Assembly: GCF_029846175.1 (NCBI RefSeq)
Contig: NZ_JARWAC010000001.1
Coordinates: 310,001 to 374,000 of the forward strand
DNA length: 64,000 bases
Direction of reading: 5' to 3'
DNA from: Sphaerisporangium sp. TRM90804
GTDB lineage: Bacteria > Actinomycetota > Actinomycetes > Streptosporangiales > Streptosporangiaceae
Position numbers and translations under genes: made by a program. Positions 43,962 through 51,877 of the stretch are shown here, piece after piece (the first letter of the stretch is position 1; each line of letters starts with the position of its first letter). The notes below the pieces were generated by a model that saw only the letters and a program-made list of their open reading frames with translations, was not told the origin of the DNA and ran no database searches.

Positions 43962-44525
43962 ATGACCTCGTCGGAGCCGACGGCGATGCGGGCCGACGCC
44001 CGGCGCAACCGGGCGCGCATCCTGGAGGCCGCCGCCGCGGTCTTCGCCGAGCACGGGCCCTCGGCGTCCACCGAGGAGGTCGCCGCCCGGGCCGGGGTGG
44101 CGATCGGCACGGTGTTCCGCCACTTCCCCACCAAGGGCGACCTGCTGGCCGCCATCATGAAAGACCTGCTCGCGCGGCTGACGGCCGAGGCCGAGACGCT
44201 GGCGAAGGACGGCGACCCGGCGACGGCGCTGTTCGCGTTCTTCGAGCGGATGGTGCGGGAGGCCGCCGACAAGCGCACCGTCGCCGGCGCGCTGTCGGAC
44301 GGCGGCGGCGAGTTCGGCGTCGCCGCGCCCGTCCAGGCGCTCGGCGAGCCGATCGGCGCGCTGCTGGCGGGCGCCCAGCGGGCGGGCGCCGTGCGCGAGG
44401 ACGTGCGTCTGGACGAGGTGCTGGCCCTGCTCACCGGCCTGTGCCAGGGCGCCCTGCACGCCGGCTGGGACACCGGCCTGCGCGGGCGCACGCTGGCCAT
44501 CGTCTTCGCCGGGCTGCGCCCGTAG
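43962..44525 (+). CDS. TetR/AcrR family regulator
   Basis: This repressor of about 187 residues has an HTH in RILEAAAAVFAEHGPSASTE and EEVAARAGVAIGTVFRHFPT, KGDLLAAIMKD. The ligand-binding domain has FAFFERMVREAADKRTVAGA. It resembles the TetR_C_33/SCO-type regulators of efflux or oxidoreductase genes. The start is uncertain among 43905, 43962 and 43986; 43962 is chosen because it leaves a normal short N-terminus. It is convergent with another TetR gene with 19 bases between stops. The target is not identifiable, as no divergent gene lies upstream. Confidence 0.85.
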   Translation: MTSSEPTAMRADARRNRARILEAAAAVFAEHGPSASTEEVAARAGVAIGTVFRHFPTKGDLLAAIMKDLLARLTAEAETLAKDGDPATALFAFFERMVREAADKRTVAGALSDGGGEFGVAAPVQALGEPIGALLAGAQRAGAVREDVRLDEVLALLTGLCQGALHAGWDTGLRGRTLAIVFAGLRP

Positions 44526-44544
44526 GACGTCGCCGGACGTGGGC

Positions 44545-45186
44545 CTAGCCGGCCGCGGGAAAGGCGGAGCGGGGCAGGCCGACCTCGTGGGAGGCGGCGA
44601 CGCGGGCGTGTTCCAGCAGGCGCGCGCGGGACAGCACCAACGGGTGCAGGGTGTAGCGGATGATCAGGCCGTCGAGCATGCCGTCGAGGCGTTCGGCGGC
44701 GCCGCGGGGGTCGTCGCAGGTGAACTCGCCGGTGTCCACCCCGGCCTGGATGGCCTGCTCGACCGCGCCGATCCACGCGGTCTCCAGCTCCAGCAGGATC
44801 TTCTGGACGACCGCCTCGCGCAGCCCGGCGGCGAAGGCGTCGATCCACAGGATCCAGCTCTGGTCGGTGCGCGACCTCGGGATGTAGTACCGCAGGACGC
44901 GGTCGAGGCGCTCGACGGCCGGGCCGGAGCCGCGCACCAGCTCGCCGAGGCGGGTGACCTCGTCGTCGATGGTGACGCGGAGCATCGCGGTGATCAGGTC
45001 GTCCTTGGTGGCGAAGTGATAGTGGATCAGCCCGCCGCTGACGTTGGTCGCCTTGGCGATGTCGGCGACCCTGGTGCTGGAGATGCCGCGTTCGAGCACC
45101 ACGCGCCGGGCCGCGTCCAGCAGCTCCGCCCGGCGCTGGTCGGCCTGGTCGGCACGGCTTCCGCGAGCCCCCTCCGCACTGCGCAC
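44545..45186 (-). CDS. BetI-like TetR family regulator
   Basis: This 213-residue TetR protein has an HTH spanning AELLDAARRVVLERGISSTR, VADIAKATNVSGGLIHYHFA and TKDDLITAML. The C-terminal domain (RVLRYYIPRSRTDQSWILWI, DGLIIRYTLHPLVL) is of the BetI/TetR_C_6 type. GTG 45186 has AGGA about 8 bases upstream. Targets are unknown. Its only upstream neighbour is the ferritin-like gene, co-directional and 122 bases away, so control of a distant gene or of itself is likely. Confidence 0.85.
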   Translation of the reverse strand: MRSAEGARGSRADQADQRRAELLDAARRVVLERGISSTRVADIAKATNVSGGLIHYHFATKDDLITAMLRVTIDDEVTRLGELVRGSGPAVERLDRVLRYYIPRSRTDQSWILWIDAFAAGLREAVVQKILLELETAWIGAVEQAIQAGVDTGEFTCDDPRGAAERLDGMLDGLIIRYTLHPLVLSRARLLEHARVAASHEVGLPRSAFPAAG

Positions 45187-45308
45187 GGCGGGAATCCTAC
45201 CGGAGCGCCGGTCTGGCCCCGCCGCCTCTTCTCCGTCACCCCTGCCCACGCCCCCGGGCCCTGCGAGCCGGTCGCCGCGGTCGCCGGAGACGGCCGGGGA
45301 GGGCGGCG

Positions 45309-45725
45309 TCACTTGCCGAGGGCGCCCTGGAGGTCCATGACGTGGTCCTGCGTCTGCTGGAGCAGCGGCCGCAGCGCCTCGGCGACGTCGGGCAGGCCCA
45401 GCTCGTTCGCCTGGGCGACCCGCTCGCGGTAGCGCTCCAGCTGGGTGGTCTCCAGGTCGAGGTCCAGCGCGAGCGCCTCCGCCCCGTCCGGCACGTTGGG
45501 GATCTCCGGAACCGTCACCGTCGGCACGCCGCCGAGGAAGGCGATCTGCTCGGCAAGCGTCGTCGCGTGTGTCAACTCCTGGCCCAGGTGCTCCTTCAGC
45601 TCCTCGATGATGTTCTGGTACTCCGGTCCCTTCACCGTCGCCACGTGCTGCGTGTACTGGACGATCGAGCGGTACTCGCTCTGGAGGTCCTCGTTGAGCA
45701 GTGTGACGAATCCCTGCTGGTCCAC
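45309..45725 (-). CDS. Ferritin-like (bacterioferritin-type) domain protein
   Basis: This 138-residue four-helix bundle has di-iron-type ligands: Glu in LLNEDLQSEYRSIVQYTQHV, then EELKEHLGQELTHATTLAEQ with the E..H pair. LDLETTQLERYRERVAQANE and a final HVMDLQGALGK follow. No ferroxidase or haem-site detail beyond these ligands can be fixed. It resembles small actinobacterial bacterioferritin/DUF2202-like proteins of iron storage or oxidative defence. ATG 45725 has AAGGGAT upstream. It is co-directional with the BetI-like regulator but probably independent. Confidence 0.82.
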   Translation of the reverse strand: MDQQGFVTLLNEDLQSEYRSIVQYTQHVATVKGPEYQNIIEELKEHLGQELTHATTLAEQIAFLGGVPTVTVPEIPNVPDGAEALALDLDLETTQLERYRERVAQANELGLPDVAEALRPLLQQTQDHVMDLQGALGK

Positions 45726-45890
45726 GCTTGATCATCCCTTTCTCAGGTCGGGATCCTCCCCTACCCCGTATCGCCACGACGATGCGACGCGCCCACGCGC
45801 CGGGGTGGGACGACCACCGCACCGGGCACCCGCTTGGCGTCGAAACGGTGCGGGCGACAGTCGCCGAGGGCGGGTCGCTAAAGGGGTGGA

Positions 45891-45906
45891 TCCTGACAAG
45901 TCAGGA
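45891..45906. terminator. Short palindrome at DUF397 3' end
   Basis: TCCTGACAAGTCAGGA is a near-perfect palindrome overlapping the last codons of the DUF397 gene. It could be a small terminator or a regulator site; its short stem makes either weak. The 175-base gap up to 45726 shows no other feature. Confidence 0.35.
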
Positions 45907-46107
45907 CAGAGCGGTGAACGTGCCTGCCTTGACGCCGGCGACGAAGGAGCGCCATTCGGAAGGGCCGGAAAGCAGCTTGGGGCCATCCGGGACCTTGCTG
46001 TCCCGGACCGCGACAATGCCGGGCAGGTTGCTGGCGACCTCGACGCACTGGCCGCCAGTGCCGCCGGAGAACGACGACTTCCGCCACACAGCGCAACTCA
46101 GGTCCAT
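45901..46107 (-). CDS. DUF397 domain protein
   Basis: This 68-residue protein is a clear DUF397: CAVWRKSSFSGGTGGQCVEV, then LPGIVAVRDSKVPDGPKLL and SEWRSFVAGVKAGTF. DUF397 proteins are the small partners of WhiJ-like XRE/DUF5753 regulators in actinomycetes and may act as antagonists or effectors. Its ATG at 46107 overlaps the stop of the XRE gene by 10 bases, so the two are co-translated. Confidence 0.9.
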   Translation of the reverse strand: MDLSCAVWRKSSFSGGTGGQCVEVASNLPGIVAVRDSKVPDGPKLLSGPSEWRSFVAGVKAGTFTALS

Positions 46108-46925
46108 TCCCGCCTCGCTTCTTCGATCACTTTGAGGGACACACGTTCAGGATAGGCCCAAAGACGTATCGCCTCATATCGGTTACGAATCGCCGTGACC
46201 ATACGGTAGTCGGTGGTGAACTCGCCTTCAGCCGAAGATTCCGCGTGTATTGCACGCGGCTGACCGTCCTTGAGTTCGGCGATCATGAATGCGCCGAGCA
46301 AGCCGATAAGACAGTGCGGGTCGACGACCTGGACGGAGATGTTGGGCCGCTCCATGACCTCAAGCAAGTAGTCGAACTGCTCCCTCATCACCCCTGGCCC
46401 GCCGACCTGACGACGCAGCACACCCTCGTCGATGAGCGCCACGAGCAGGGGAGGATCATCCCGGTCGAGGATGCCCTGCCGCTGTGCACGGGCCTCGATG
46501 CGTGCCTCGATCTCCTCCGGAGCGATCTGGGGCTCCTGGTGGAAGATGTGCCGAGCGTAGGACGGGGTCTGGAGGAGGCCGGGGACCAGAAGAGGATCCC
46601 AGGACCACAGGACGCGGGCGGCCGGTTCGATCTCGTCGGCCCAGTCCATGAACCATGCCGGGCCGCTGGGGCGGGCGACGATGTGCTTGCGCAGGTCGGT
46701 GAAGAAGGTGCCCTCGCCCGAGCCGAAGAGTTTGTCCAGCCTCTCGGCGTCGGACACCGACGGGGTGCGGGTGGCGGCCTCCAGACGGCTCACCTGGGTC
46801 TGCGTGCAGCCCAGCCGTGCGGCCACGGCCGCCTGGGACAGTTGGGCGGCCTCCCGAAGGCGGCGCATCTCGGTGCCGAAACGCGCGCGGGGGGATTCCG
46901 GGCCCGGGAAAGGCTCGACGCTCAA
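46098..46925 (-). CDS. WhiJ-like XRE family regulator with DUF5753
   Basis: This 275-residue protein has an N-terminal HTH (EMRRLREAAQLSQAAVAARL, GCTQTQVSRLEAATRTPS). A DUF5753 domain follows: VLWSWDPLLVPGLLQTPSYA, RQGILDRDDPPLLVALIDEG, VLRRQVGGPGVMREQFDYLL and FTTDYRMVTAIRNRYEAIRL. The start is TTG 46925 with GGAG at 7 bases, in preference to ATG 47012, which has no ribosome site. It forms a bicistron with DUF397. It is divergent from a gene pair ending in an anti-sigma-like ATPase, giving the classical WhiJ/DUF397/HATPase set. Confidence 0.87.
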   Translation of the reverse strand: MSVEPFPGPESPRARFGTEMRRLREAAQLSQAAVAARLGCTQTQVSRLEAATRTPSVSDAERLDKLFGSGEGTFFTDLRKHIVARPSGPAWFMDWADEIEPAARVLWSWDPLLVPGLLQTPSYARHIFHQEPQIAPEEIEARIEARAQRQGILDRDDPPLLVALIDEGVLRRQVGGPGVMREQFDYLLEVMERPNISVQVVDPHCLIGLLGAFMIAELKDGQPRAIHAESSAEGEFTTDYRMVTAIRNRYEAIRLWAYPERVSLKVIEEARREWT

Positions 46926-47083
46926 CGCGTTACTCCAAAAAAGAGGTGAAAGCGGACTTTCCGGTTTGAGGACAATGACGGGGGGTGGTCTATCTAAACC
47001 GGCCCCTGTCATCGCAGGTCATCTACTGGGGTGCCGATCGGGCCCTGAATTCGCTGGCCACGAGGGCAATCTAAGCACACGCC

Positions 47084-47107
47084 TTCTTTGTTCGGCAGGG
47101 CAAAGAA
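47084..47107. promoter_or_regulatory. Inverted repeat TTCTTTG-N10-CAAAGAA
   Basis: TTCTTTG (47084-47090) and CAAAGAA (47101-47107) form a perfect 7-bp dyad in the 220-base gap between the divergent XRE gene and the 40-residue ORF. It is a candidate operator for the WhiJ-like regulator; nothing in the sequence proves binding. Confidence 0.45.
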
Positions 47108-47145
47108 AGCACTTCATCGCTCGTGAATCAGCGAGGGGACGAGTT

Positions 47146-47268
47146 ATGTGTGATTGGAACGGCGCTCTTTCGTGCCCCGGCGGCCCGTACAGAAGAGGCG
47201 CCTACAGCGGCCTGGTGGCGGCGATGGCCGGCGCGACGGGTGTGAACGCGTCGGGGGTGATCGCGTGA
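47146..47268 (+). CDS. 40-residue small ORF coupled to HATPase gene
   Basis: The ATG at 47146 is preceded by GCGAGGGGACG. The frame runs 40 codons (MCDWNGALSCPGGPYRRG, then AYSGLVAAMAGATGVNASGVIA) and its stop overlaps the next start as GTGA (47265-47268). The good ribosome site and exact coupling argue for a real gene or leader peptide. Two Cys residues near the N-terminus and a hydrophobic C-terminal half are the only features. No family is recognised. It could be a regulator of, or antagonist to, the ATPase, or only a translational coupler. Confidence 0.5.
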   Translation: MCDWNGALSCPGGPYRRGAYSGLVAAMAGATGVNASGVIA

Positions 47269-47708
47269 GAGCGGGCGAGCAGGTCATCCGGCACGGAGGC
47301 GAGATACCCGGCTCCGCCCCGTGGGTCGGGGACTTCCCCGGCGGGATCGCGTCCGTACCGGCCGCCCGGGCGTGGGCGCGGGGGCTGCTGGCCGCACGAG
47401 TCGCCCCACCGGTGCTGGACGACGTCCTGCTCATGTTGAGCGAGCTCGTCACCAACGCGGTGACGTACTCGGCCTCCGGGAGCACGGCCGACGGCCGGGT
47501 GACGGTGTGCGTGGCCGTCTCCCCCCGGCTGGTTCACGTGGAGGTGACCGACGCAGGATCGACCACGAGCGCACCCGCCGCGCGGGCGGTGGCGGCCGAC
47601 AGCGAGGGCGGACGGGGGCTGTGGCTGGTCAACATGATCGCGACCGCCTGGGGATCCTGCCACGACGGTCACACGGGCAGAACGGTCTGGTTCCAGTCGG
47701 CGTTGTAG
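47265..47708 (+). CDS. Anti-sigma-like ATP-binding protein (HATPase_c)
   Basis: This 147-residue GHKL-fold protein is of the SpoIIAB/RsbW type. The N box is in LLMLSELVTNAVTYSASG, VEVTDAGSTTSAPAARAVAA carries the Asp of the G1 box, and GGRGLWLVNMIATAWGS is the G2 box. Actinomycetes encode dozens of these near XRE/DUF5753 genes; they may be anti-sigma factors or kinases of anti-anti-sigma proteins. GTG 47265 overlaps the stop of the 40-residue ORF. No partner sigma factor or STAS protein is in the window. Confidence 0.85.
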   Translation: MRAGEQVIRHGGEIPGSAPWVGDFPGGIASVPAARAWARGLLAARVAPPVLDDVLLMLSELVTNAVTYSASGSTADGRVTVCVAVSPRLVHVEVTDAGSTTSAPAARAVAADSEGGRGLWLVNMIATAWGSCHDGHTGRTVWFQSAL

Positions 47709-47787
47709 TTCGGCGGGCATCGGGCGCGACGGTGCTCATCTGGGGCGGGCCGGGTCCGTTGGGCTGGACTTTGTCTAGGGTGGGCTT

Positions 47788-48930
47788 GTGCCTGCCACGA
47801 TCAATGCCACGAGAACACGCTCCGCGCTGCGCACGTCGGCGCGCATCTCCCTGGAGATGCTGCTCGTCCTGGTGATGAGCGCGGTGACGCTGTGGATCCT
47901 GGGCCAGATGTGGTCCATCGTCTGGCCGCTCGTCATCGCCCTGCTCCTGACCACACTGACCTGGCCTCTGGCCCGTTTCCTGCGCCGGCACGGCTGGCCC
48001 GCCGCCTTGGCCGCCACGGCGGTGACCGTCCTGTTCCTCCTGGTCGCGGCCGGCACCGTGGTGCTGATCGCCGTCCCGGTGGCGTCCCAGTCCGGCGAGC
48101 TGGCCGCCGGCGTGGTCAGCGGCATCCAGCAGCTGCGCGACTGGGCCGCCGGGCCGCCGCTGAACTTCGGCGCCGACCAGGTCAGCAGCGCACTCGACGA
48201 CGGGGTCGCCCGCATCCAGTCCAGCGTCGGCAGCATCGTCAACGCCACCCTCACCGGCGTGGGCACCGTGATCAACGGCCTGGTCACCACCGTCCTGGCG
48301 CTCTTCCTCATGTTCTTCTTCCTCAAGGACGGCCCGCGGTTCCTGCCCTGGCTGACCCGCCAGCTCCCCGGCCGCCTCGCCACGGACGTGCAGATCGTGG
48401 GCGCACGTAGCTGGGACACCCTCGGCTCGTTCGTCCGCTCCCAGGCCTTCGTGGGCCTGCTCGACGCCGTCTTCATCGGCATCGGCCTGTGGATCGTGGG
48501 CGTGCCGCTGGTTCTCCCCCTGGCCGTCCTGACCTTCGTGTCGGCGTTCATCCCCATCATCGGAGCCCTGTTCGCCGGTTTCGTCGCGATCCTCATCACG
48601 CTGGTGTCCAACGGCCCGACGGACGCGCTGATCGTGCTCGCCATCATCATCGCCGTGCAGCAGCTTGAGGGAAACGTGTTCCAGCCCATGGTGCAGAGCC
48701 GCGGCCTCGGCCTGCACGCGGCGGTGATCCTGCTCGCGGTGACGCTCGGCGGCAGCCTGTCAGGCATCGTGGGCAGCCTGCTCGCCGTACCGATCGCCGC
48801 CTTGATCGCCGTGGTGTGGAACTACCTCCGCGAACAGCTCAGCGACCCACCCCAGGAGCCGGAGAACGGCCTGCCGGAACCCGACAAGCCCGACACCGAG
48901 GTGACCGTCGCCGCGCGGAAGCCGACCTGA
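47788..48930 (+). CDS. AI-2E (PerM) family transporter
   Basis: This 380-residue membrane protein has about seven or eight helices in the PerM/AI-2E pattern. Helix pairs near the N-terminus (LLVLVMSAVTLWILG, WPLVIALLLTTLTWPL) come before a helical extracytoplasmic segment. The conserved core (FVSAFIPIIGALFAGFVAIL) is followed by VQQLEGNVFQPMVQSRGLGL and GGSLSGIVGSLLAVPIAAL. Members export autoinducer-2, Na+ or other solutes; the substrate here is unknown. The C-terminal tail is charged and disordered. GTG 47788 gives the family-consistent start, with a short leader implied by TAGGGT just upstream. Confidence 0.88.
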   Translation: MPATINATRTRSALRTSARISLEMLLVLVMSAVTLWILGQMWSIVWPLVIALLLTTLTWPLARFLRRHGWPAALAATAVTVLFLLVAAGTVVLIAVPVASQSGELAAGVVSGIQQLRDWAAGPPLNFGADQVSSALDDGVARIQSSVGSIVNATLTGVGTVINGLVTTVLALFLMFFFLKDGPRFLPWLTRQLPGRLATDVQIVGARSWDTLGSFVRSQAFVGLLDAVFIGIGLWIVGVPLVLPLAVLTFVSAFIPIIGALFAGFVAILITLVSNGPTDALIVLAIIIAVQQLEGNVFQPMVQSRGLGLHAAVILLAVTLGGSLSGIVGSLLAVPIAALIAVVWNYLREQLSDPPQEPENGLPEPDKPDTEVTVAARKPT

Positions 48931-48933
48931 CGC

Positions 48934-48962
48934 CCAGCTCGGCGGGACCTTTCCGGAGCTGG
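48934..48962. terminator. Small hairpin between convergent genes
   Basis: CCAGCTC (48934-48940) and GAGCTGG (48956-48962) can pair across a 15-base loop. It lies 4 bases after the AI-2E gene and 42 before the convergent desaturase stop. The stem is weak, so this is only a candidate. Confidence 0.35.
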
Positions 48963-49003
48963 ACCGCGAGGCGGCTCGCCCGGGTGAGGGACGGTGAAGA
49001 GGG

Positions 49004-50542
49004 TCACGTGGCGGTGAGCACGGCCATGGCGGCGTTGTGGCCGGGGATGCCGCTGACGCCGCCGCCGCGGCGGGCGCCGGCGCCGCAGAGCAGGACGCGT
49101 TCGTGCGGGGTCTCCACGCCCCAGCGGCCGGTATCGGCGGGATCCTCGGCGAACGGCCACGTCAGGTCGCGGTGGAAGATGTGGCCGCCGGGCAGGCCGG
49201 CCTCGTTCTCCAGGTCGACGGGGGTCTTGACCTCCAGGCACAGGTCACCGGCGGGGGTGCGCATCAGGCAGTCCTCGATCGGCTCGGCGAGCACCGCGTC
49301 CAGCGACGCCATGGTGGCGGCCAGGGCCTCGCGACGCGCGGCCTCGGGGTCGGCGCGGAACAGGCGGGCGGGCATGTGCAGGCCGAACAGGGTCATGGTG
49401 TGCGCTCCCGAGCGGCGCAGCTCGTCGCCGAGGATCGTCGGGTCGGTGAGCGAGTGGCAGTACACCTCGGACGGCGGCAGCTCGGGGATCCGGCTGGCCG
49501 CCGCCTGCTCGTAGGCGCGGGCGAGCTGGTCGCGGCCCTCGTTGACGTGGAAGGTGCCGCTGAACGCCTCTGCCGGGTCGACGGCCGCGTCCTTGAGCCG
49601 GGGCAGCCGGGACAGCACCATGTTGACCTTGAGCTGGGCGCCCTCGGGGGTCTCGCCGCGCTCGCCGAGCAGGCGGTCCAGCACGGCGGGCGGGGTGGTG
49701 ACCAGCACCCGTCCGGCGGTGACGGTGTGCTCGGCGCCGCCGGCGTCGCGGAACGCGACCTCGCCGCCGGGGTCGACCGACAACGCCTCCATGCCCGCCC
49801 GGATCTCGGCCCCGGCGCGCAGGGCGGCGTCGGCGAGCGCGCCGCTGACCGCGCCCATGCCGCCCACCGGGACCTTCCAGTCCCCCGTGCCGTCGCCGAC
49901 GACGTGGTAGAGCAGGCAGCGGTTGGCGAGCAGGTCCTTGGCGGGGTCGGCGAAGGTGCCGATGAGGGCGTCGGTGAGCACCACGCCGCGGACGGTGTCG
50001 TCGGCGAAGCGCTCGTCCACCACCTCGCCGATCGGGCGTTCGAACAGGTCGCGCCAGGCCTCGGCGTCGGCCACCACCTCCTCGCGCAGCGAGGCGCGGT
50101 CGCGCAGCGGCTCCAGCAGCGACGGCGCCACACGTTCGGCGACCCGCGCCGTCATCGCGTAGAACCGGCGCCAGGCGGCGTGGTCGGCGTCCCCGCCGGT
50201 CACGGTCGCGAAGGAGGCGGCCGTGCGCGCCGGGTCGCCGTCGTCGACCAGCAGGCCCGTGCCGCCGGCCGGGGTGTAGGAGGCGAAGCGGCGGCGCACC
50301 AGGCGCAGGTCCAGCCCGAGGTCGGTGACGACCTTGGCGGGCAGCAGGCTGACCAGGTAGGAGTAGCGCGACAGGCGCGCGTCCACGCCGGGGAACGCCT
50401 GGGCCGACACCGAGAGGCCGCCGAGGTGTGGCAGCCGTTCGAGCACCAGCACCCAGCGCCCGGCCCGCGCCAGGTAGGCGGCGGCGACCAGGCCGTTGTG
50501 CCCGGCACCCACGATCACGACGTCGTAATGGGAACGGCGCAT
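49004..50542 (-). CDS. Phytoene-desaturase-like FAD-dependent oxidoreductase
   Basis: This 512-residue flavoprotein has an N-terminal dinucleotide-binding site VVIVGAGHNGLVAAAYLARA, then VLVLERLPHLGGLSVSAQAF and a C-terminal LLCGAGARRGGGVSGIPGHN, all typical of the CrtI/NDPK-type oxidoreductases. FAD-binding and substrate regions (VPVGGMGAVSGALADAALRA, VLVTTPPAVLDRLL) are present. It is the CrtI-superfamily branch seen outside carotenoid clusters, so the substrate is unknown. No carotenoid genes are nearby. ATG 50542 has AGGAGG at good spacing. It is divergent from psuG. Confidence 0.88.
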   Translation of the reverse strand: MRRSHYDVVIVGAGHNGLVAAAYLARAGRWVLVLERLPHLGGLSVSAQAFPGVDARLSRYSYLVSLLPAKVVTDLGLDLRLVRRRFASYTPAGGTGLLVDDGDPARTAASFATVTGGDADHAAWRRFYAMTARVAERVAPSLLEPLRDRASLREEVVADAEAWRDLFERPIGEVVDERFADDTVRGVVLTDALIGTFADPAKDLLANRCLLYHVVGDGTGDWKVPVGGMGAVSGALADAALRAGAEIRAGMEALSVDPGGEVAFRDAGGAEHTVTAGRVLVTTPPAVLDRLLGERGETPEGAQLKVNMVLSRLPRLKDAAVDPAEAFSGTFHVNEGRDQLARAYEQAAASRIPELPPSEVYCHSLTDPTILGDELRRSGAHTMTLFGLHMPARLFRADPEAARREALAATMASLDAVLAEPIEDCLMRTPAGDLCLEVKTPVDLENEAGLPGGHIFHRDLTWPFAEDPADTGRWGVETPHERVLLCGAGARRGGGVSGIPGHNAAMAVLTAT

Positions 50543-50635
50543 GACAAAGCCTCCTAACCCGGACAGTACGGTGAGACCGCACACCAGGGGAACAAACTTC
50601 CTGGAGCGTACAGAGGGAAGGGACACGGAGCGAGC

Positions 50636-51586
50636 ATGCAGACGACCGGCGCCGGCGGCGGGAGCATCCAGACATCGACGGAGGTCGCCGAGGCCCTCGC
50701 CAACGGGACGCCGGTGGTCGCGCTGGAGTCCACGATCATCTCCCACGGCCTGCCGCAGCCGCGCAACCTCGCGGTGGCCGTCGAGCTGGAGGGGCTGGTC
50801 CGCGAGGCGGGCGCAGTGCCGGCGACGATCGCCGTGCTCGACGGGGTGCCCCGCGTCGGGCTGGACAAGGGGATGCTGGAACGCGTCGCCACCGAGCCGG
50901 GCCTGCGCAAGCTGGGCTTCCGCGACCTGCCCGCCGCCGCCGCCCTCGGGGCGAGCGGGGCCACCACCGTCTCGGCCACCGCCTTCCTTGCGGCGCGCGC
51001 GGGCATCCGGGTGTTCGCCACCGGCGGCCTGGGCGGGGTGCACCGCGGGTGGGTGGACGACCAGGACGAGTCGGCCGACCTGGACACGCTCGCCCGCACC
51101 AGGATCACCATCGTGTGCGCGGGGGTGAAGTCCATCCTGGACGTGCCCGCCACGCTCCAGCGGCTGGAGACCCGGGGGGTCACCGTCGCCGGGTACCGCA
51201 CCGGCACCTTCCCCGGCTTCTACCTGCACTCCTCGGGCCTGCCGGTCGACTGGCGGCTGGAGGAGCCCGCCGAGGCCGCCGCCGTCATGCGCGCCCAGGA
51301 CGCGCTCGGCGGCCCGGAGACCGCGCTGATCGTCGCCAACCCCGTCCCGCCCGGCGAGCAGCTCGACCCCGACCTGCACGACCGCGTCCTGGCCGAGGCC
51401 CTGGCCGCCGCCCAGCGGCAGGGCGTCACCGGCCAGGCGATCACCCCCTTCCTGCTCGACTACCTGGTGCGCGGCACCGAGGGCGCCTCCCTGGAGGCCA
51501 ACCTCGCCGCCGTCCGCGGCAACACCCGCCTGGCCGCCCGCATCGCCACCGCCTGGTCCCCCGCGCACACCGGCCCCGATGCCTGA
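50636..51586 (+). CDS. psuG: Pseudouridine-5'-phosphate glycosidase
   Basis: This 316-residue enzyme matches PsuG: ALESTIISHGLPQPRNLAVA (catalytic Glu near the N-terminus), TIAVLDGVPRVGL, FATGGLGGVHRGWVDDQDES and RTGTFPGFYLHSSGLPVDWR. It splits pseudouridine 5'-phosphate into uracil and ribose 5-phosphate. The following PfkB kinase fits the psuK role, giving a two-gene pseudouridine breakdown unit. ATG 50636 lies 93 bases from the divergent desaturase start. A 291-base gap separates it from the kinase and seems to hold no gene. Confidence 0.93.
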   Translation: MQTTGAGGGSIQTSTEVAEALANGTPVVALESTIISHGLPQPRNLAVAVELEGLVREAGAVPATIAVLDGVPRVGLDKGMLERVATEPGLRKLGFRDLPAAAALGASGATTVSATAFLAARAGIRVFATGGLGGVHRGWVDDQDESADLDTLARTRITIVCAGVKSILDVPATLQRLETRGVTVAGYRTGTFPGFYLHSSGLPVDWRLEEPAEAAAVMRAQDALGGPETALIVANPVPPGEQLDPDLHDRVLAEALAAAQRQGVTGQAITPFLLDYLVRGTEGASLEANLAAVRGNTRLAARIATAWSPAHTGPDA

Positions 51587-51877
51587 CGCCCTCTCCCACC
51601 GCGGCACCGCCACCACCGGCTACGGCGAACTCCCGCCGACACCCGCCCGCCCGGGAGCACCGAAGGCGCGGAGCCACTCGAACAGGCCCAAGGCACCCGC
51701 CCGGCACGGCGCCCCGAAAACGCCGAGGAGGGCAGGGCGGGCGCCCGGCACGGCCGTCCCCGCCGCCGGCCACCCCGCCACCCCCTCTTTCGGCGCCGGT
51801 ACGGCCGGTGCCCGGGGCGGCGAAGGCGGCGCCGTGTACGGCTGGCCGGGCGGGTCGCCGTCGTGGGCGGTGGGCTA

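Noticed and set aside
49037-50557. A 506-codon plus-strand frame opposite the desaturase-like gene
   Set aside because: Gly/Arg/Val-rich shadow; the minus-strand frame has FAD-binding motifs.
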